DNA of 64,000 nucleotides, from the NCBI GenBank assembly GCA_949825065.1, contig OX463846.1:13391753-13455752 (forward strand), given 5' to 3'. Positions 21,311 to 33,244 of this stretch are shown piece by piece. Made by a program: the position numbers and the translations under genes. The number at the start of each line of letters is the position of its first letter. Position 1 is the stretch's first letter. Below the pieces are notes generated by a model. The model searched no databases and had not been told where the DNA came from. It saw nothing but the letters and a program-made list of their open reading frames with translations. This stretch comes from Odontocerum albicorne (Eukaryota; Arthropoda; Insecta; Trichoptera; Odontoceridae).

Positions 21311-23395
21311 CATTTAAGCAGATCTCGACATTGCTAAATTTTGAATACATGTCTTTTGGTGGCCAATTGACTTAGTTTTCTACTATTATCATATCACACT
21401 ACCGATTCTCATCATCGTAAACGATAACTAGATAACAATTGCATAATGAAAGGTTGTAACTCGCCATCCAACGTCTCGTTCTACATTTCATCGTTTGAGA
21501 ATATACTTCCCAAAGAGCAAAAACCTTTCACTCAAATGTCGAATTTACTTTTTCCCGTTCCCGGTTTAACCCGTTCCAGTCCACATACCTTTGGATTTTG
21601 CAACATAAATTAATTTTTTTTTGTTTGTATTTTACGTACAATTAATTCACTAATCCAGCTCATTTTCCCACTCCAATATCACCAGCATGCAACAGTCCTC
21701 ATAAATTCCTATTCGACATTTATTTTATTTAATATATATAATTTCTTTCAATTAACTGTAATGAATATAAAGTAGTTCTCAAATAAAAAGTTAAGTTGTA
21801 ATTTTTCATATACCAAATTTTTTCTGGTTTGTACATAAATGTGTTTCCTGTTTTGATTGGGTGCTCAATAATGGATTTTTTTAAAGGTAAAATGAAGTGT
21901 ATTTCGGGTTTGATATATTACATATGCTTGATTGAAGTTTGCTAATTAATATTTAAAAAAAGTGTTGGGAGGTCCACTTATTTTCCAAATATTATTAGGT
22001 CCACTTATTATCCAATTATTATTATCTGTTCCATGCCTTGTAAAAATGTAGCTTAATTATTTTGTTGATATTTTACTCGTATATAAATGTAATATAGCTT
22101 CATTATTTTATTACTCGTATATACATAAATAAAATGAAAATAAAATGTTTATTTTAGATATACTTTGCTGCCTAAATTATTCTTTTATTTTGAATTATAC
22201 CATAATTTTGTTGTGATAAATGGTTGGTTCAAAAACAAAAAAATAAATCAGGTTGGTATTAATACTTATATGTAGATGTTTTTTAATAAATATTTTATGA
22301 ATTAAACCGTGTTAATATTAATCGTTCACCTAATTTCACCTTAAAATTTGTATTTTTCTTATTTTGTTTCTGTGTATCATACGTCCTTCATTCACGTGCA
22401 TAAATCAAAGGTAAAAAAATAAAAAAATCTCCACTGTTACCGCAGCTTTAGAGACATGGAGAAAGCAAAGCTCTGACAGCAGAAATGGCGCGAGGACTGT
22501 CAGAAAGAATGGCGAGGAAATTGGATTTTTTCCTTTGACTTCGAGTTCCACTTATTTGTACCAGCCCCGGAGCAAGGGAGGAGAGGGGCCCGTGGGGTTC
22601 CACTCCAGCCAAATTGTGTGGACTGATTGTAATTCAAGCCTTAATACAAATCAAATTTGACCCCAGATAATGGGTCCGTGAAATGTCGAGAAAAATGATA
22701 AAAAATATTGAAAAATAAGAGAGAAGCAAACGCGTTAATTTCTTATTTGAACATTATTAATGAGAAAAACAGATGCTTTCATAACAATTCTGTTCTCATT
22801 TATATTGTTATTTAAATTATTTTCAAAAATACTTGAAAAATAATTAAAAGGATTTAAACAACAGTGCTTTTGAGGAAACTCAACTTGGAATTTTCAATTA
22901 TGAACCTTGAAATCTGTGCCAATTTGTTTTGTTTTATTTTCGGACCTTTTAACAACTTGTTAGTTGATTTGATTGTGTTACCGATGCATAAATAAGGCCT
23001 TTAAATTGTACTGTCTATAATGAAGGAACGAAATAGCATAGTTAGACTAAGACATTACGTTTCAGAAAGCGCAAAAAAACAAATGGAAACAGGTTTCAAA
23101 ATGCATATTTACTTCAGATAATTTTCATTCATGTTGAAATACTCACTCGCCAATAATAGCGCCTGGAATTTGAAACTTGTTGCTTTTATTTCATCATATA
23201 TTTATTATATCAAACAACTTCAAGAATTTTTTTTCATAAAGTAATTTCCTCTAATGTAAGATAATTTTAATATATTGGTGAAAACTGTTAAGTGTAAAAA
23301 TAAACTGTTATATTTAGACGAAATCAATATATATATACGAGTAAATACCGCCAGTATTAAGATTTATAATATTTTAAAATGAATTATTAGCGAGA
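21311..23395. other. No gene recognised; G+C-richer island at 22440-22700
   Basis: The island ('agcaaagctctgacagcag', 'ggcgcgaggactgtcag', 'ccccggagcaagggagg', 'gggttccactccagcc') is bounded by AT-rich DNA. It matches no repeat in the window, and no frame in it is long. Confidence 0.45.
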
Positions 23396-23560
23396 AAGGG
23401 CTCGATTCAAGTAAGAATCGAATGCCATAGAGAAATTCCAAATAAGAGAAAGGTAAGAAATGTGAAAAATAGAGACAGACTGTATGCGTGATTTAAAAAA
23501 TATGGCGATCTATCTTCTCTGCCTTACTAAAAAGGGTTTGATATTATGTATGTACATATC
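23396..23560 (+). mobile_element. LINE-1grp 3' tail, diverged
   Basis: 'gaaaaatagagacagactg...atatggcgatctatcttctctgcc' then 'atattatgtatgtac' corresponds to the last 150 bp of the 8100-8395 copy, including the short ATGT-rich tail. Confidence 0.45.
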
Positions 23561-24180
23561 GATATTATTCTGATTAAAGGATTTAAGTGAGGCAATGCTC
23601 TAATTTAAAATGTGATTTAGTAGTATCTCAGCGCTTGGCGAATAAGAGAGAAGTTTTTAAAACCGGTAGCGAATCCAGTACATAAAACTGAAGCAAGTAT
23701 AAATACTTGTTAATTTTTTTCTAAATATTCAAGTAAGTAAATTTGAGTGTCACGAATTCATCAATCCAATGTACTCTTCTAATGTATTTGATGAGTGATT
23801 TGAACAATGCTCGAAAAATACGTGAAATATTTTCCTACAATAAAATAATTTCTTTAAACGTTTAGCGTACTAACTGTTTCTGAAATATTGAATATTTACT
23901 ATATGCATACCATATATTTAAAAGCTCCCTGGTTAACATGTGATTTATCAAATAGTTGACTGTGTGGAATTCAATCCACTTTTATCAATTTATACAAAAA
24001 CAATAATTACATAGATTGGGTGAAGATAATGGATAAAATTTTATTGAAATCATTAAAAATGTGGGAGTGAATATATTTGAATTTTTTCACTATTATGTAA
24101 AGATGGGTTATTTTAAACCTTTTGAAATAAAACCTATTTTTATGTTTATTAGATCTAATTAAAGACACTCTTTTGTACAG
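23561..24180. other. AT-rich stretch, nothing recognised
   Basis: No repeat or coding similarity noticed. Confidence 0.5.
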
Positions 24181-24184
24181 AAGA

Positions 24185-24345
24185 GATTTTCTGAAAGAAT
24201 ATATATTACCAAAGTCATAGGAATTTTTAAATCCCCGAATACAAGGCGGAAAAAATGCCCGTGTATTCAAGGAGAGTAGCGTAGCGCGAGGTTCGAACCG
24301 GCGACATTCGGTGGAAGTCTAGTACCCACAGCCACGCACTTTCAA
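24185..24345 (-). repeat. SINE-C copy
   Basis: 'aaagtcataggaattttta', 'aatacaaggcggaaaaaatgcc', 'gagtagcgtagcgcgaggttcgaacc' and 'ggcgac' are, in complement, the SINE-C 3' end, 'ttccgcctagtattc' block and B box. The head ('tagcgtggctgtggg') lies near 24335. Confidence 0.8.
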
Positions 24346-26212
24346 ATATAAATAATTGTTTTAATCCATAAAGTTTAATTCCCAAAATGTCCGAAACCTT
24401 TCGGCTTTTAGTATATCTAGGTATTTATTACGTTGAAGTTTTTAAAATTTGTATGTTATAGTTAATTTTCTGCCGACATGCCGCAGTCCATGTTTAAGCA
24501 AATCTGAATGAACACGATCATTTTAAATAATTATTTGCATTTTATTTTAATAATTAACGTGATTCAATATGTATATTTCAGAAATATATTGTTTTCAGTT
24601 TATGAATATTAATATTGTATTTATGGTACACCAAAAATAATTCCCTTTTTCACTGAAATAATGTCAAATTGTATATACATGAGGTGCAGGACATATCCCG
24701 TGGATTTGTATTATTGATTCTGAAGTAACGAAAAAATACACTTGCCTTGATTTTTCTTTACTATTTTTTACCTTTTAAAAACAGCAATGAAAATTATGCT
24801 ATTTGAAATACGCGAGCTCGTGACGTCTTCTGAAGTATGGTTTGCAAGCAAGAACAAGCTGTACAACTGGTGCCATTTTTATACGACTAAGTTTCGGTAT
24901 AAATAACTAATGAACGAGGTAAAACTTTGCAATTTTTATTGTTCTTTTCAATGAAAGTTTGCCAGGAAAATGAATTTTGTTGTATGATGAAAGGATAAAA
25001 TTTGTGCAAAATAATATATTAAAAAACTTTCTTTTAAATAACAAATAAAACAAAAATGATTGACTTAAATAGTTTCAAAAGAAAAAAAGCTTTAAGACAT
25101 ACATACTTTGTGTTAAGTTTTTCTATAGTTTACATGTTTTTTGTTAAGTATTTATGCACTAAAGTATTTAAATACATATATCTCATTTTCGGAACAAAAT
25201 CAAAAATATTTTCATTTCCATTACTGTAAGTCTAACAAGTCACAACAAATCTTACTGTTTTTAATACAACGAGTTAGATCTACTCTCAAAATCGATAAGT
25301 TGGATGCCTGGTGGGCCTACATGACGTGAAAGAATGTGTATTTTACAACTGAGTCCAATTTTATTTATATGCTTTGTGTTATATTACCACTTTATAATTA
25401 TTATTTATTTTTTTGTGAATGTTGATACAATTATTAAAACTTTCTTCTAAATATGTTAAAATATCTAAATTTGATTGATAGCAATTCGCCCAATCTATTA
25501 TAGCCTGAATATTCTACTATTATCATCCGTACCTTATTTTAAATTAATAAAATTTCTTATTAAAATGTTATTTTTAACCTTAATTGAAACCCAACAAGGT
25601 TATGAAATGACGTGTCAAAATTTTCATCGCTTTAAAATCTCATCTTAATAAAAATACGATTGTACTGAAAAAAAATTTAAATACAAAAAGGTAAAATATG
25701 GTAAATTTATTCGCAAACAGATAAAAAGCAAAGAGGAGAATGCGGCGGTTAAAAATTGTCGCTGGATGGCAGTTTTTCCTCGTTATTTCCATCTCCGTAA
25801 TTAACCGCCCCACCGTTAACATTTCATTATTAACGCCTGACTAATTTGTGTCTCGAGTAGAATTATTTTTGTTCCCGCGACACCAGCAGATGAAATATGA
25901 GGGGGTGTAGGGCTGGGACATGCCCTCGGGAAAAGAGAATATAAAAAAGGGTGGAAAAATCGAAAAAAAGTGCGTGAAAAGGTAAAGTTATGTAAGTGCT
26001 GAAAAATTAATGTCATTGGGATGATAGTTAGAATAATAATGACTCTAATTATTTTCAGAAAAAATACTGTGTAGTTTGAAGGTAGATAATATGCAGTCCA
26101 TACGCAATAAAAATGGCGTGGAGGACGACACCCTAGCTCGGGTAGAAGCAAGGGTCTAGAAAGAAAACTCTGGACTTGAAAAGTCGACTCTACGCAGACT
26201 CTACGATGGAAC
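24346..26212. other. No gene recognised
   Basis: AT-rich. A G+C-richer patch at about 25735-25860 ('gaatgcggcggtta', 'taaccgccccaccgtta') contains the inverted pair 'ggcggttaa' / 'ttaaccgcc' 46 bases apart. Confidence 0.45.
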
Positions 26213-26431
26213 TATAGTTCGGAAATTCTAGGATGAGTCCTGTGACAGCTCACAAATTTGCCCCAATACAACCTAATGTAATGTATTTACCTAAATAACT
26301 TGCTATTTATTAGAATTGAGGCTTATATTAAAGTTGATAAAATAATTAAAATTACTGAACATTGTTACAAGGTTGTATTGGGGCAAATTTGTGAAATGTC
26401 ACAGGACTCATCCTAGATTTTCCGAACTATA
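26213..26431. mobile_element. 219-bp MITE with long inverted ends, copy 1
   Basis: The ends are inverted repeats of about 60 bp: 'tatagttcggaaattctagg' (26213-26232), continuing through 'atgagtcctgtgaca' and 'caaatttgccccaatacaacc', against the complement at 26368-26431. A second copy with the same length is at 44817-45035. TATA at both borders is consistent with a TA target duplication (Tc1/mariner type). Non-coding. Confidence 0.9.
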
Positions 26432-26855
26432 GTGGAAAGAAGAAACCCACTTTTTTTGTACTGTAACCTCTAGATTATTTTAATAAATCATTTCCCACGA
26501 GAGCGCATGATCATAAATATATTCAACGTTGCTTTTCTTTAAATATTCAGAAAAACTCAACAGGTAAAGTTTCTCCAACACTCCGTGGTATTACTCTTGA
26601 AAGGCTTTTAATTATAATAATGGTACATAATAATGAACTATACGGAATAATTTACCCTTCAATTTAAAATTTGTAGTGAAGTCGAAAAGTTTTAGGACGG
26701 ACACATTACAAAAACTAGACCAGTATATCAAGATTTATATTCGATTGAGCACCAGTGGAAAGCAAGTCTCGAGGTTGACCATGATTCATATGGAAGATCA
26801 AGGTGAGATATTACTTGGTGCGATGTTTCTGACTCATTCCTGACATATGAATCGT
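26432..26855. other. Unassigned DNA before the minisatellite
   Basis: No repeat recognised. Sequence at 26730-26850 is moderately G+C-richer and leads directly into the 36-bp array. Confidence 0.45.
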
Positions 26856-27147
26856 AAAGTAGAGCCCAAATCTCGATATATTGTACCATCAAAAGTAGAG
26901 CCCAGATCTCGACATATTGTACCATCAAAAGTAGAGCCCAGATCTCGATATATTGTACCATCAAAAGTAGAGCCCAGATCTCGATATATTGTACCATCAA
27001 AAGTAGAGCCCAGATCTCTATATATTGTACCATCAAAAGTAGAGCCCAGATCTCGATATATTGTACCATCAAAAGTAGAGCCCAGATCTCAATATATTGT
27101 ACCATCAAAAGTAGAGCCCAGATCTCGATATTTTGTACCATCAAAAG
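26856..27147. repeat. 36-bp minisatellite, eight units
   Basis: The unit is 'aaagtagagcccagatctcg' plus 'atatattgtaccatca', repeated eight times head to tail (26856-27143), with the first four bases of a ninth. Units differ by single bases (for example 'ctcgacat', 'ctctatat', 'ctcaatat', and a final 'gatatttt'). As 36 is divisible by three and the unit has no stop in two frames, a plus-strand frame repeats KVEPRSRYIVPS and a minus-strand frame repeats MVQYIEIWALLL. Neither is evidence of a protein. Confidence 0.97.
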
Positions 27148-28217
27148 ACGTAGGTACTAGTGTTACTTTATATTCTTAAAAGTGACAAAGAAACACTCGG
27201 CACAGGCAAATAGTGAAAAGTTGCTCTGGACCAGAGTTGGCAGAGGAGTATTTTATAGATAACACGGATGTTCTCTATGATCATGGGATGAGATACTTCT
27301 TTTAATACCAATACACCATACCACATCTTCATTTGCTATTCAATCGGCGTTACTATTGAGGTAACTTACAAGAGTTATCAGGTGTGTATCATACGTACGA
27401 GTATTTACGTTAAAGACGAATTGTAAACAATATTACAATACTTAGACTATCATTGCCTTCAAATTTTTCTTTGTTTACATACCTTATCCTTGAACGAACT
27501 ATTTTCCTCTACATATATCTACCAATGCTCGTTAGATATAAAGTTTATAATTTGAATTTGAATAATTATATTTTTCCAAAAACTGGCATATATTAAAACA
27601 ATTGAATGGCCCCAAGATGAGTTGGTTTGTTGTAACAAATATATGTAGAGCAATAAGCTCGTCAGATGTACTATGCACACAAAAGAAGAAAAATAAAATA
27701 TATTAACATCGGGAGAATACGAATAAGAAAACGAAGAACAAGAGACTCTAGTTCAGGAACTTTATTTTGTTACTAAATTTATTCAAAGTTTAATATAATT
27801 ATATTTCAACAATACACTTGGACTAAAACTGCAACTTACAAAATATCGTAAAATACGTATAAATATCATCCCACCATGTTTGTTTTGGAGTTGGTAGAGA
27901 TAATAAACCTCTTCACTTTTCTATTCATATCTTGCACACTTTTCGATAGCAAAGACTTATTTTATTTTCTCAAAATGGCTACCATCTTAAGATTCTTTTC
28001 TTAATTATTTTAATAACGTCGGTCTCTAACAAACAAACTTTATCCAATCATTCCTTACCATATCGAACATAGTACTTGATCTTACAGGAGGAGTAAGACG
28101 AAGGGAAAATTTGTGTGAACTCATAAATGTGGCGTGTTTTTGATGGGTGTAAGAAATACATTGTGAGATGAACTATTGATTTTTCCTAAATGACAACCTA
28201 CACAAATGGTTTACTTA
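27148..28217. other. AT-rich stretch, nothing recognised
   Basis: No repeat or coding similarity noticed between the two tandem arrays. Confidence 0.45.
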
Positions 28218-28220
28218 CGT

Positions 28221-28324
28221 GGTATATACTTAAACTTAGGTCTCACAACTTACCTGGTATATACTTAAACTTAGGTCTCTCAACTTACGTGGTATATACT
28301 TAAACTTAGGTCTCACAACTTACC
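28221..28324. repeat. 35-bp tandem repeat, three units
   Basis: 'ggtatatacttaaacttagg' plus 'tctcacaacttacct' starts at 28221, 28256 and 28291. The second unit has 'tctctcaa' and the third ends in 'tacc'. Near-identity suggests recent amplification. Confidence 0.95.
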
Positions 28325-28580
28325 AAGTTGATGATAATTTGTGATAGCATCCACCTCTTTATTCATGTTCATATGTTCTCAGTAAGATACAGTCCAAAAC
28401 CTATTTTACTGAGGACACGAAAAATTAAAGACAACGTACATATCCATATAAATTAAATGTTCACTTTAAACTACCTATTTTTGTTGTAGTTTGCCCTATT
28501 TTCATCTATGTATACATATAATTACTTGTCACGCAAATAAATATAATTAAATAATAATACAATGCTTAATGAATGCATTA
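28325..28580. other. AT-rich stretch, nothing recognised
   Basis: No repeat or coding similarity noticed. Confidence 0.5.
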
Positions 28581-28790
28581 TTATGATATATAATTTAATC
28601 TGGTCTTTTCACGCCTTTTCAATCCCTCAGCATCGTTTCGGTACATCAAGGTTGGCAATAGCACACCACTGTACACTATAGTCGAAGAAGATTTTGCGAC
28701 TAATTTACTGGCAAAAACTCTACTGAGTGCGCCGATGATCTTATTTTCTGCAGCAACACGTCTTATAATATCTTGAAGGAATAAAAACAT
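28581..28790 (-). pseudogene. LINE-1grp fragment, intact 60-codon segment
   Basis: The minus strand reads DIIRRVAAENKIIGALSRVF, then ASKLVAKSSSTIVYSGVLLP and TLMYRNDAEG. This is the family's 'RRvaaGnKvnGALhrfm ... kARlavhnGVLvPTLMYGSE' segment, immediately C-terminal to the reverse-transcriptase catalytic core. The downstream WFGHVERM part is absent, so the fragment is truncated at both ends. Confidence 0.75.
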
Positions 28791-29554
28791 TTAAAAAATA
28801 AACATATCTTATCCATAAAAAAATGAATCTTTCAACGCCTGGGGAAAAAATAAAAAAAAACTCTCTTCAAAGCTAATTTGTGGACTATTTGTCCCCTTTG
28901 ATGGTGAGATCAAAAAAAGAAGTTGTCCTTAATAGATTAATTTTTCATTTCTATTCAAGAAGTTCTTGCAAGGGGGGTGTGAAATAAGGGCGGGTAAAAA
29001 AATCAAGGGATATTAATTTGGGCGCATAAAGAATCTCAATGTATGGAGGTGATTGGGGGGCTCATGAAGCGTGAAGGCTTATTTAAATTTAAATGGTTGA
29101 CTTTCATGGTGAAAAAAATAGAAAGAATAAACCAAAAAGTACGAATGCGTAATAAGATGAATATTTGAAAAAAAATATTGGGGAGTAATTTTGAGTAGCG
29201 GTTGATTTTATTTTGAAGTTTGATTCAAGTCGATAAAATAATATGTTTTAGAGAAAAATACATATTGATGACGCAATTTGAGAGGTTTTTAATTTCTTAG
29301 AATCTGCGTCCCCGTCCCCACATGTCGGATACGGAGAATGATATTGAGTTGTATATTGTTGAATGGAAATCAAATACCTTTTATGGACTCCATATTTTCC
29401 CCAGTACGAATTTAATTTACAATATTTTTATGTATATTTTGTCGAGAACCAATATCAAAAGTCATAAGAGATCAGTTGAATATTTTCTCTATACATTTAA
29501 CATAAATACTCTCTCTATAAATTAAATAAAAAAGAGGGACTTCAAAATTTAAGT
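28791..29554. other. No gene recognised; G-rich patch
   Basis: About 28870-29120 is G-richer ('gcaaggggggtgtgaaataagggcggg', 'ggaggtgattggggggctc') and matches nothing else here. The rest is AT-rich. Confidence 0.45.
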
Positions 29555-29562
29555 ATAGTTTT

Positions 29563-30583
29563 CAGGGCTGTGGAGTCGGAGTCGGAGTTGGAGTCGGAGT
29601 CGCGGAGTCGCGGTGTTTGGGCCGGAGTCGGAGTCGGAGTAGGAGTCGTAAAAAACGAGCGACTCCGACTACTTTTTCGTTAAAATTTAAAATACATTTT
29701 TTTTTTATTATTATAATGAATGTGTATTGTGTACGAATATTAAACTTGCAGGCGCAAGTCGCGCCGATATGGTGAATCACCGAGATCCATTTAATGCATA
29801 AAGTCTACGAAAATGTGTTTTTCTCCTTCTTTCTCACGTCGAAAGAAAATTCTGTTGGCTGGGATCTATGTTAACCCCATGGTTCGATCCATATTGACGG
29901 AAGAACAAATAAATAGAGCTAAAAACGCTCTGTTTGAATTAACCGTTCGTATGAAAGGCCTTCGACTAGAAAAAGAGACGACAGCAGGCAGCGTACACGA
30001 AGTATCATCATCTTCATCCGACACCGCTGAATCTGAAGACGATTTTGAAAAATATCTCAATGAACAAGATAAACTAAAACGTCCTCGTTTGAATCACAGT
30101 CCCAATATAGATGAAGGAGACTCTATTTCAAAATTTAAAGTCGAATTTTATGATGCATTGAAAATAATGGAAAAAATTGACCGAACTTATAAGTAAAATG
30201 TTGAAATGGCAATACAGCGGTATCTAGAAATCGTAAAAGATTCAGCATTGATCGTTACAGCATTACCGCCAACCCAAGTATCCGTAGAGCGGTTATTTTC
30301 CGCTCTTAAAATTCTCAATTCTGATTTGAGAGCCTCTACGAATACATATTTAATAGAAGCAATGTTGTTTTTAAGATTAAATTCTAATAAATAATTATTA
30401 AAGTTTGATCTTGTTTTATTTTTATCCCTATAACATGAAAAAATGGCTATATGCAAAGGTAGGAAACAACCTGATAAAATTGAGCTTTTTTGAGTCGGAG
30501 TTGTGGAGTCGGAGTCGTGTTGTTGGCAAATATAGGAATCGGAGTCGGAGTCGTGTTTTTTTTTTTCCGACTCCACAGCCCTG
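29563..30583 (+). mobile_element. hAT element, internally deleted, second copy
   Basis: Same ends as the copy at 1009-2064: 'cagggctgtggagtcgg' at 29563-29579 and its complement at 30567-30583. It has its own perfect 8-bp duplication 'atagtttt' (29555-29562 and 30584-30591). It is 1021 bp long, in the opposite orientation, and carries fewer hexamers at the end downstream of the transposase. The shared deletion shows that both come from one already defective family, not from two independent losses. Confidence 0.95.
29813..30394 (+). pseudogene. hAT transposase C-terminal part with one stop
   Basis: It is collinear codon for codon with the 193-codon frame at 1241-1822, differing at nine residues and one nonsense change: TAA at 30194-30196 where the other copy has TTA (Leu). 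After the stop the same frame continues NVEMAIQRYLEIVKDS to a TAA at 30392. The dimerisation domain (LPPTQVSVERLFSALKI) is intact but lies beyond the stop. No N-terminal finger or catalytic core. Confidence 0.9.
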
Positions 30584-30591
30584 ATAGTTTT

Positions 30592-30904
30592 ATACTAAAT
30601 ATATATCCCATTCATTTAAAAATATATAGTCTGTATAAATTGTCCAAACTCCTTAAATATTAAGTACCACAGTAGTTTCTTACATATTCTCACACTGCCT
30701 CCTTTTCTTCAAATTGTTGTTGGTATAAATCATCATTTTTATAGGATAGAATGCCTTATTAACTACATAATACATATATTCATTATTTATAAGATTTGTA
30801 TTCAAAAGAAGAAGTCATATTTCTTTACTATACTTATTCAAAAAATTCTTGCTATTGTTATAATGCATAGAGATTTGGTCAATGTATGTTTGTAATATAT
30901 GGAG
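30592..30904. other. AT-rich stretch, nothing recognised
   Basis: No repeat or coding similarity noticed. Confidence 0.5.
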
Positions 30905-31043
30905 ACCTTAGTAGCATTGTTGGTAAGATGCTTGTCTTCCATCTGGGGGTTTCGGGTTTGATTTCGGATGGTAACTCAATAATAAAAATTGTCTTTGTAT
31001 GGTTTGTACGGTAACAATACCCGCACGCAAGGCGTGTGCGAGT
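30905..31043 (+). repeat. SINE-B 5' half
   Basis: The head is 'gaccttagtagcattgttggtaag' with B box 'cgggtttgatttcgg'. Then come 'tttgtacggtaacaataccc' and the complementary 'gcacgcaaggcgtgtgcgag'. Bases 30930-31043 are repeated with only two mismatches at 31644-31757. Confidence 0.8.
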
Positions 31044-31643
31044 GTTATTGAAAAACTGATGCTTCATGAATGGATGTGTTACTTTCACATATAGGCCTTT
31101 TAACATATTCCTAATTTTGGGAGAATAAGGTTGATTACTTTGCCATTGAGCACAGTATAACATAAATTTACATTAAGTCTGAAAATCAACCAGAGTCGAA
31201 ATTCATCAAGAATGGAATCGGAATGCTCAAGTACAAATATGGCATGATAGCCACATGACTAGACTGCGCCGGCAAGAACTGTTCTCAATAACATACGCAA
31301 GAACGGGTCTTCCAGCCTCTATGCCTGTTGGGAGGGCCTTAACTCTTCTGAACGGGACTGATTCGGATATTGACATATTTCATATCACATTACCAAAAGC
31401 AAAAGTAAATTTTCTTCTTAGATTGAGCGCGTTACATCAACATACTTAAGTGACTGTGAATATATGTGTATCATGTGTTTGTGTGTATATACTCGTTTGT
31501 ATGCATATGCATTATTTTTTATTTTATATAATTTTTAACTTATTTTTTGTTTCCTTTATGTAATTTTTCTTATTTTTTAATGTCTTGTATTTTCAAAGTA
31601 ATTGGGCTAAGCCTGTTTTGAAAAATTAAATAAATAAAAAGAG
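31044..31643 (+). mobile_element. Probable 5'-truncated retroelement insertion between duplicated flanks
   Basis: About 600 bp lie between two 114-bp direct repeats. The plus strand at 31175-31449 has a protein-like frame ('WNRNAQVQIWHDSHMTRLRR', 'SDIDIFHITLPKAKV') ending in TAA at 31447-31449. A T-rich stretch and 'aaaattaaataaataaaaag' (31624-31643), an A-rich 3' tail, follow. That layout fits a short LINE copy whose target duplication is the 114-bp flank. The protein is not recognised. Confidence 0.4.
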
Positions 31644-31757
31644 GCTTGTCTTCCATCTGGGGGTTTCGGGTTTGATTTCAGATGGTAACTCAATACTAAA
31701 AATTGTCTTTGTATGGTTTGTACGGTAACAATACCCGCACGCAAGGCGTGTGCGAGT
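31644..31757 (+). repeat. SINE-B partial duplicate (112 of 114 bases as at 30930)
   Basis: It begins mid-head ('gcttgtcttccatctggggg') and ends 'ggcgtgtgcgagt', exactly the limits of the match to 30930-31043. The only differences are one G/A and one A/C. Other SINE-B copies in the window are much more diverged from each other, so this is a recent duplication and not a second independent insertion. Confidence 0.85.
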
Positions 31758-31789
31758 ATGTATACATAAAATATTATCACATATTTCTA

Positions 31790-32090
31790 GCAGGGAAGAC
31801 AGAGAAAACAAATCTCCAAACTTTTTTCAAGCACACTACCTTTGCCTCCTACACAATAATGCATCTCTTCATACACAGTCTTTAATAATTTATGCTTCTC
31901 TTTTTAAAATCTTTCAAAACCTGATCTAGGCACGTTTTCTTCGGCACATCTCTTCCATGAACTCTGCATTTTTGACTTGTATGCTCATTTAGTTATTCTT
32001 ACATCATCCATTCTCTCTAGATGTTCAAATCATCTAAAACCCCCTTACTACATCTTACTATAAACATCCATTTTCCATGTATTTATATAT
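31790..32090 (-). mobile_element. LINE-1grp-like 3' remnant
   Basis: The minus strand reads, in pieces, VLDDLNI.RMDDVRITK, YKSKMQSSWKRCAEE and KEKHKLLKTVYEEM, then a 'gagatttgttttctctgtcttccctgc' end. These are the usual 'WFGHlERMdd.RitKkiYks' and 'C-terminal YPSGK-like' regions of the family. Strongly decayed. Confidence 0.5.
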
Positions 32091-32915
32091 TTATGATGTC
32101 TTTATTCAATCCCCCTTCTTTTATACATTGTTAGTACATTTTTTTTCTTAGTGCATACATCTTCGCACCATTACTTTTACTTTAATATTTTTTCTGCCAA
32201 GTTCAAGTTTCACTTCCTCACGTTAAGGTTTACACCAACATACACCTATGTATTGTCAATTTTGGTACTTGTGATATAGTGCGGTTGTTGATAATGACAT
32301 TAGAAATAGTCTTCTATTAAAAAATAATTATTAATTCACAATTCCTTTTTTTATGGAAGTATGAGCGAATGATTCAATATTATTTTTGTAACTTCTTTAT
32401 CATTAAAAATTATTACCAAATGATATTTCATTACGGTTATTTAACCATATTATTATATATACATAACAAGTGACTACTTAAAATACATAAAAAAACGTGC
32501 ACATTAAAAATATATGTTTCGAAACGAAATAAAATAATTTATGAAAAACAAAGCCATTAATCACGAATGTTGATTTAATTATTGAAATTTATGATTTTCA
32601 TATTTTATTATCAGGGAAATAATTATTTCACGGAGTAAACAACATTAAGAACTCGTTAAAATCTTAAATATGAAAACAAACGTTTCTTGAACAGTGAAGA
32701 TAGCTTTGTTTTTTTTATTTCTATTTAAAAATTATAATTGGGTGAACAAATGAAAGACGTATTATGCAATTGGATTAAATTATATTAAAATAACAAAAAA
32801 ATGACCCTATCAGAATTATTTGATTATATAGCCGTGTTTGGCCATATAGCTTGGTATATCTTATAATAACAAAATTAATAAAAAGACAATTTATAAAGTA
32901 CTGTCTTTGTCGTTA
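32091..32915. other. AT-rich stretch, nothing recognised
   Basis: No repeat or coding similarity noticed. Long A/T runs predominate. Confidence 0.5.
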
Positions 32916-32917
32916 CT

Positions 32918-33235
32918 GGGCCTCGTAGTCGAGGATCCTCTAGCCATTCCGACGTCAATTCAGCTGGAAAGTGAAGCTGTGCCGTATTTTTTTTCTCGTC
33001 TCTTTTTCCTTTAAATGAGTGAGCCGTTGCACACCAGTAAGCTCACCGGCTACACCACTGTACTGGATCCGATGGCACAATGTTTTCTTTTTTGAAAGAA
33101 TAAATACGGCAGAAGTCATAGGTGCCCTCACACCTTCGAATATCAGGTGGAAAAATGTATGTGCTATTCGAGGGGAGTAGCACAGCGCGGGGTATGAATC
33201 GGCGACGTCCATTGCATTATCGCGCGGCTATGCAA
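32918..33235 (-). repeat. SINE-C, full length
   Basis: The minus strand carries the head (complement of 'cgcgcggctatgcaac', 33220-33235) and the B-box region (complement of 'gcgcggggtatgaatcggcg'). The 'ttccacctgatattcgaagg' block, the 'tatgacttctgccg' block and a further 170 bp shared with 40335-40500 ('ggatccagtacagtgg', 'gaggatcctcgactacg') follow. The last part shows that the family is longer than the short copies suggest. Confidence 0.85.
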
Positions 33236-33244
33236 CTCTTATGT

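Noticed and set aside
26728..27144. 138-codon minus-strand frame with repeated MVQYIEIWALLL, resembling membrane segments
   Set aside because: Produced by a 36-bp tandem repeat whose length is a multiple of three; the opposite strand is equally open.
28221..28324. CRISPR-like array
   Set aside because: Units are directly adjacent with no unique spacers, and the sequence is eukaryotic; a simple tandem repeat. The same applies to 26856-27147 and 45716-45917.
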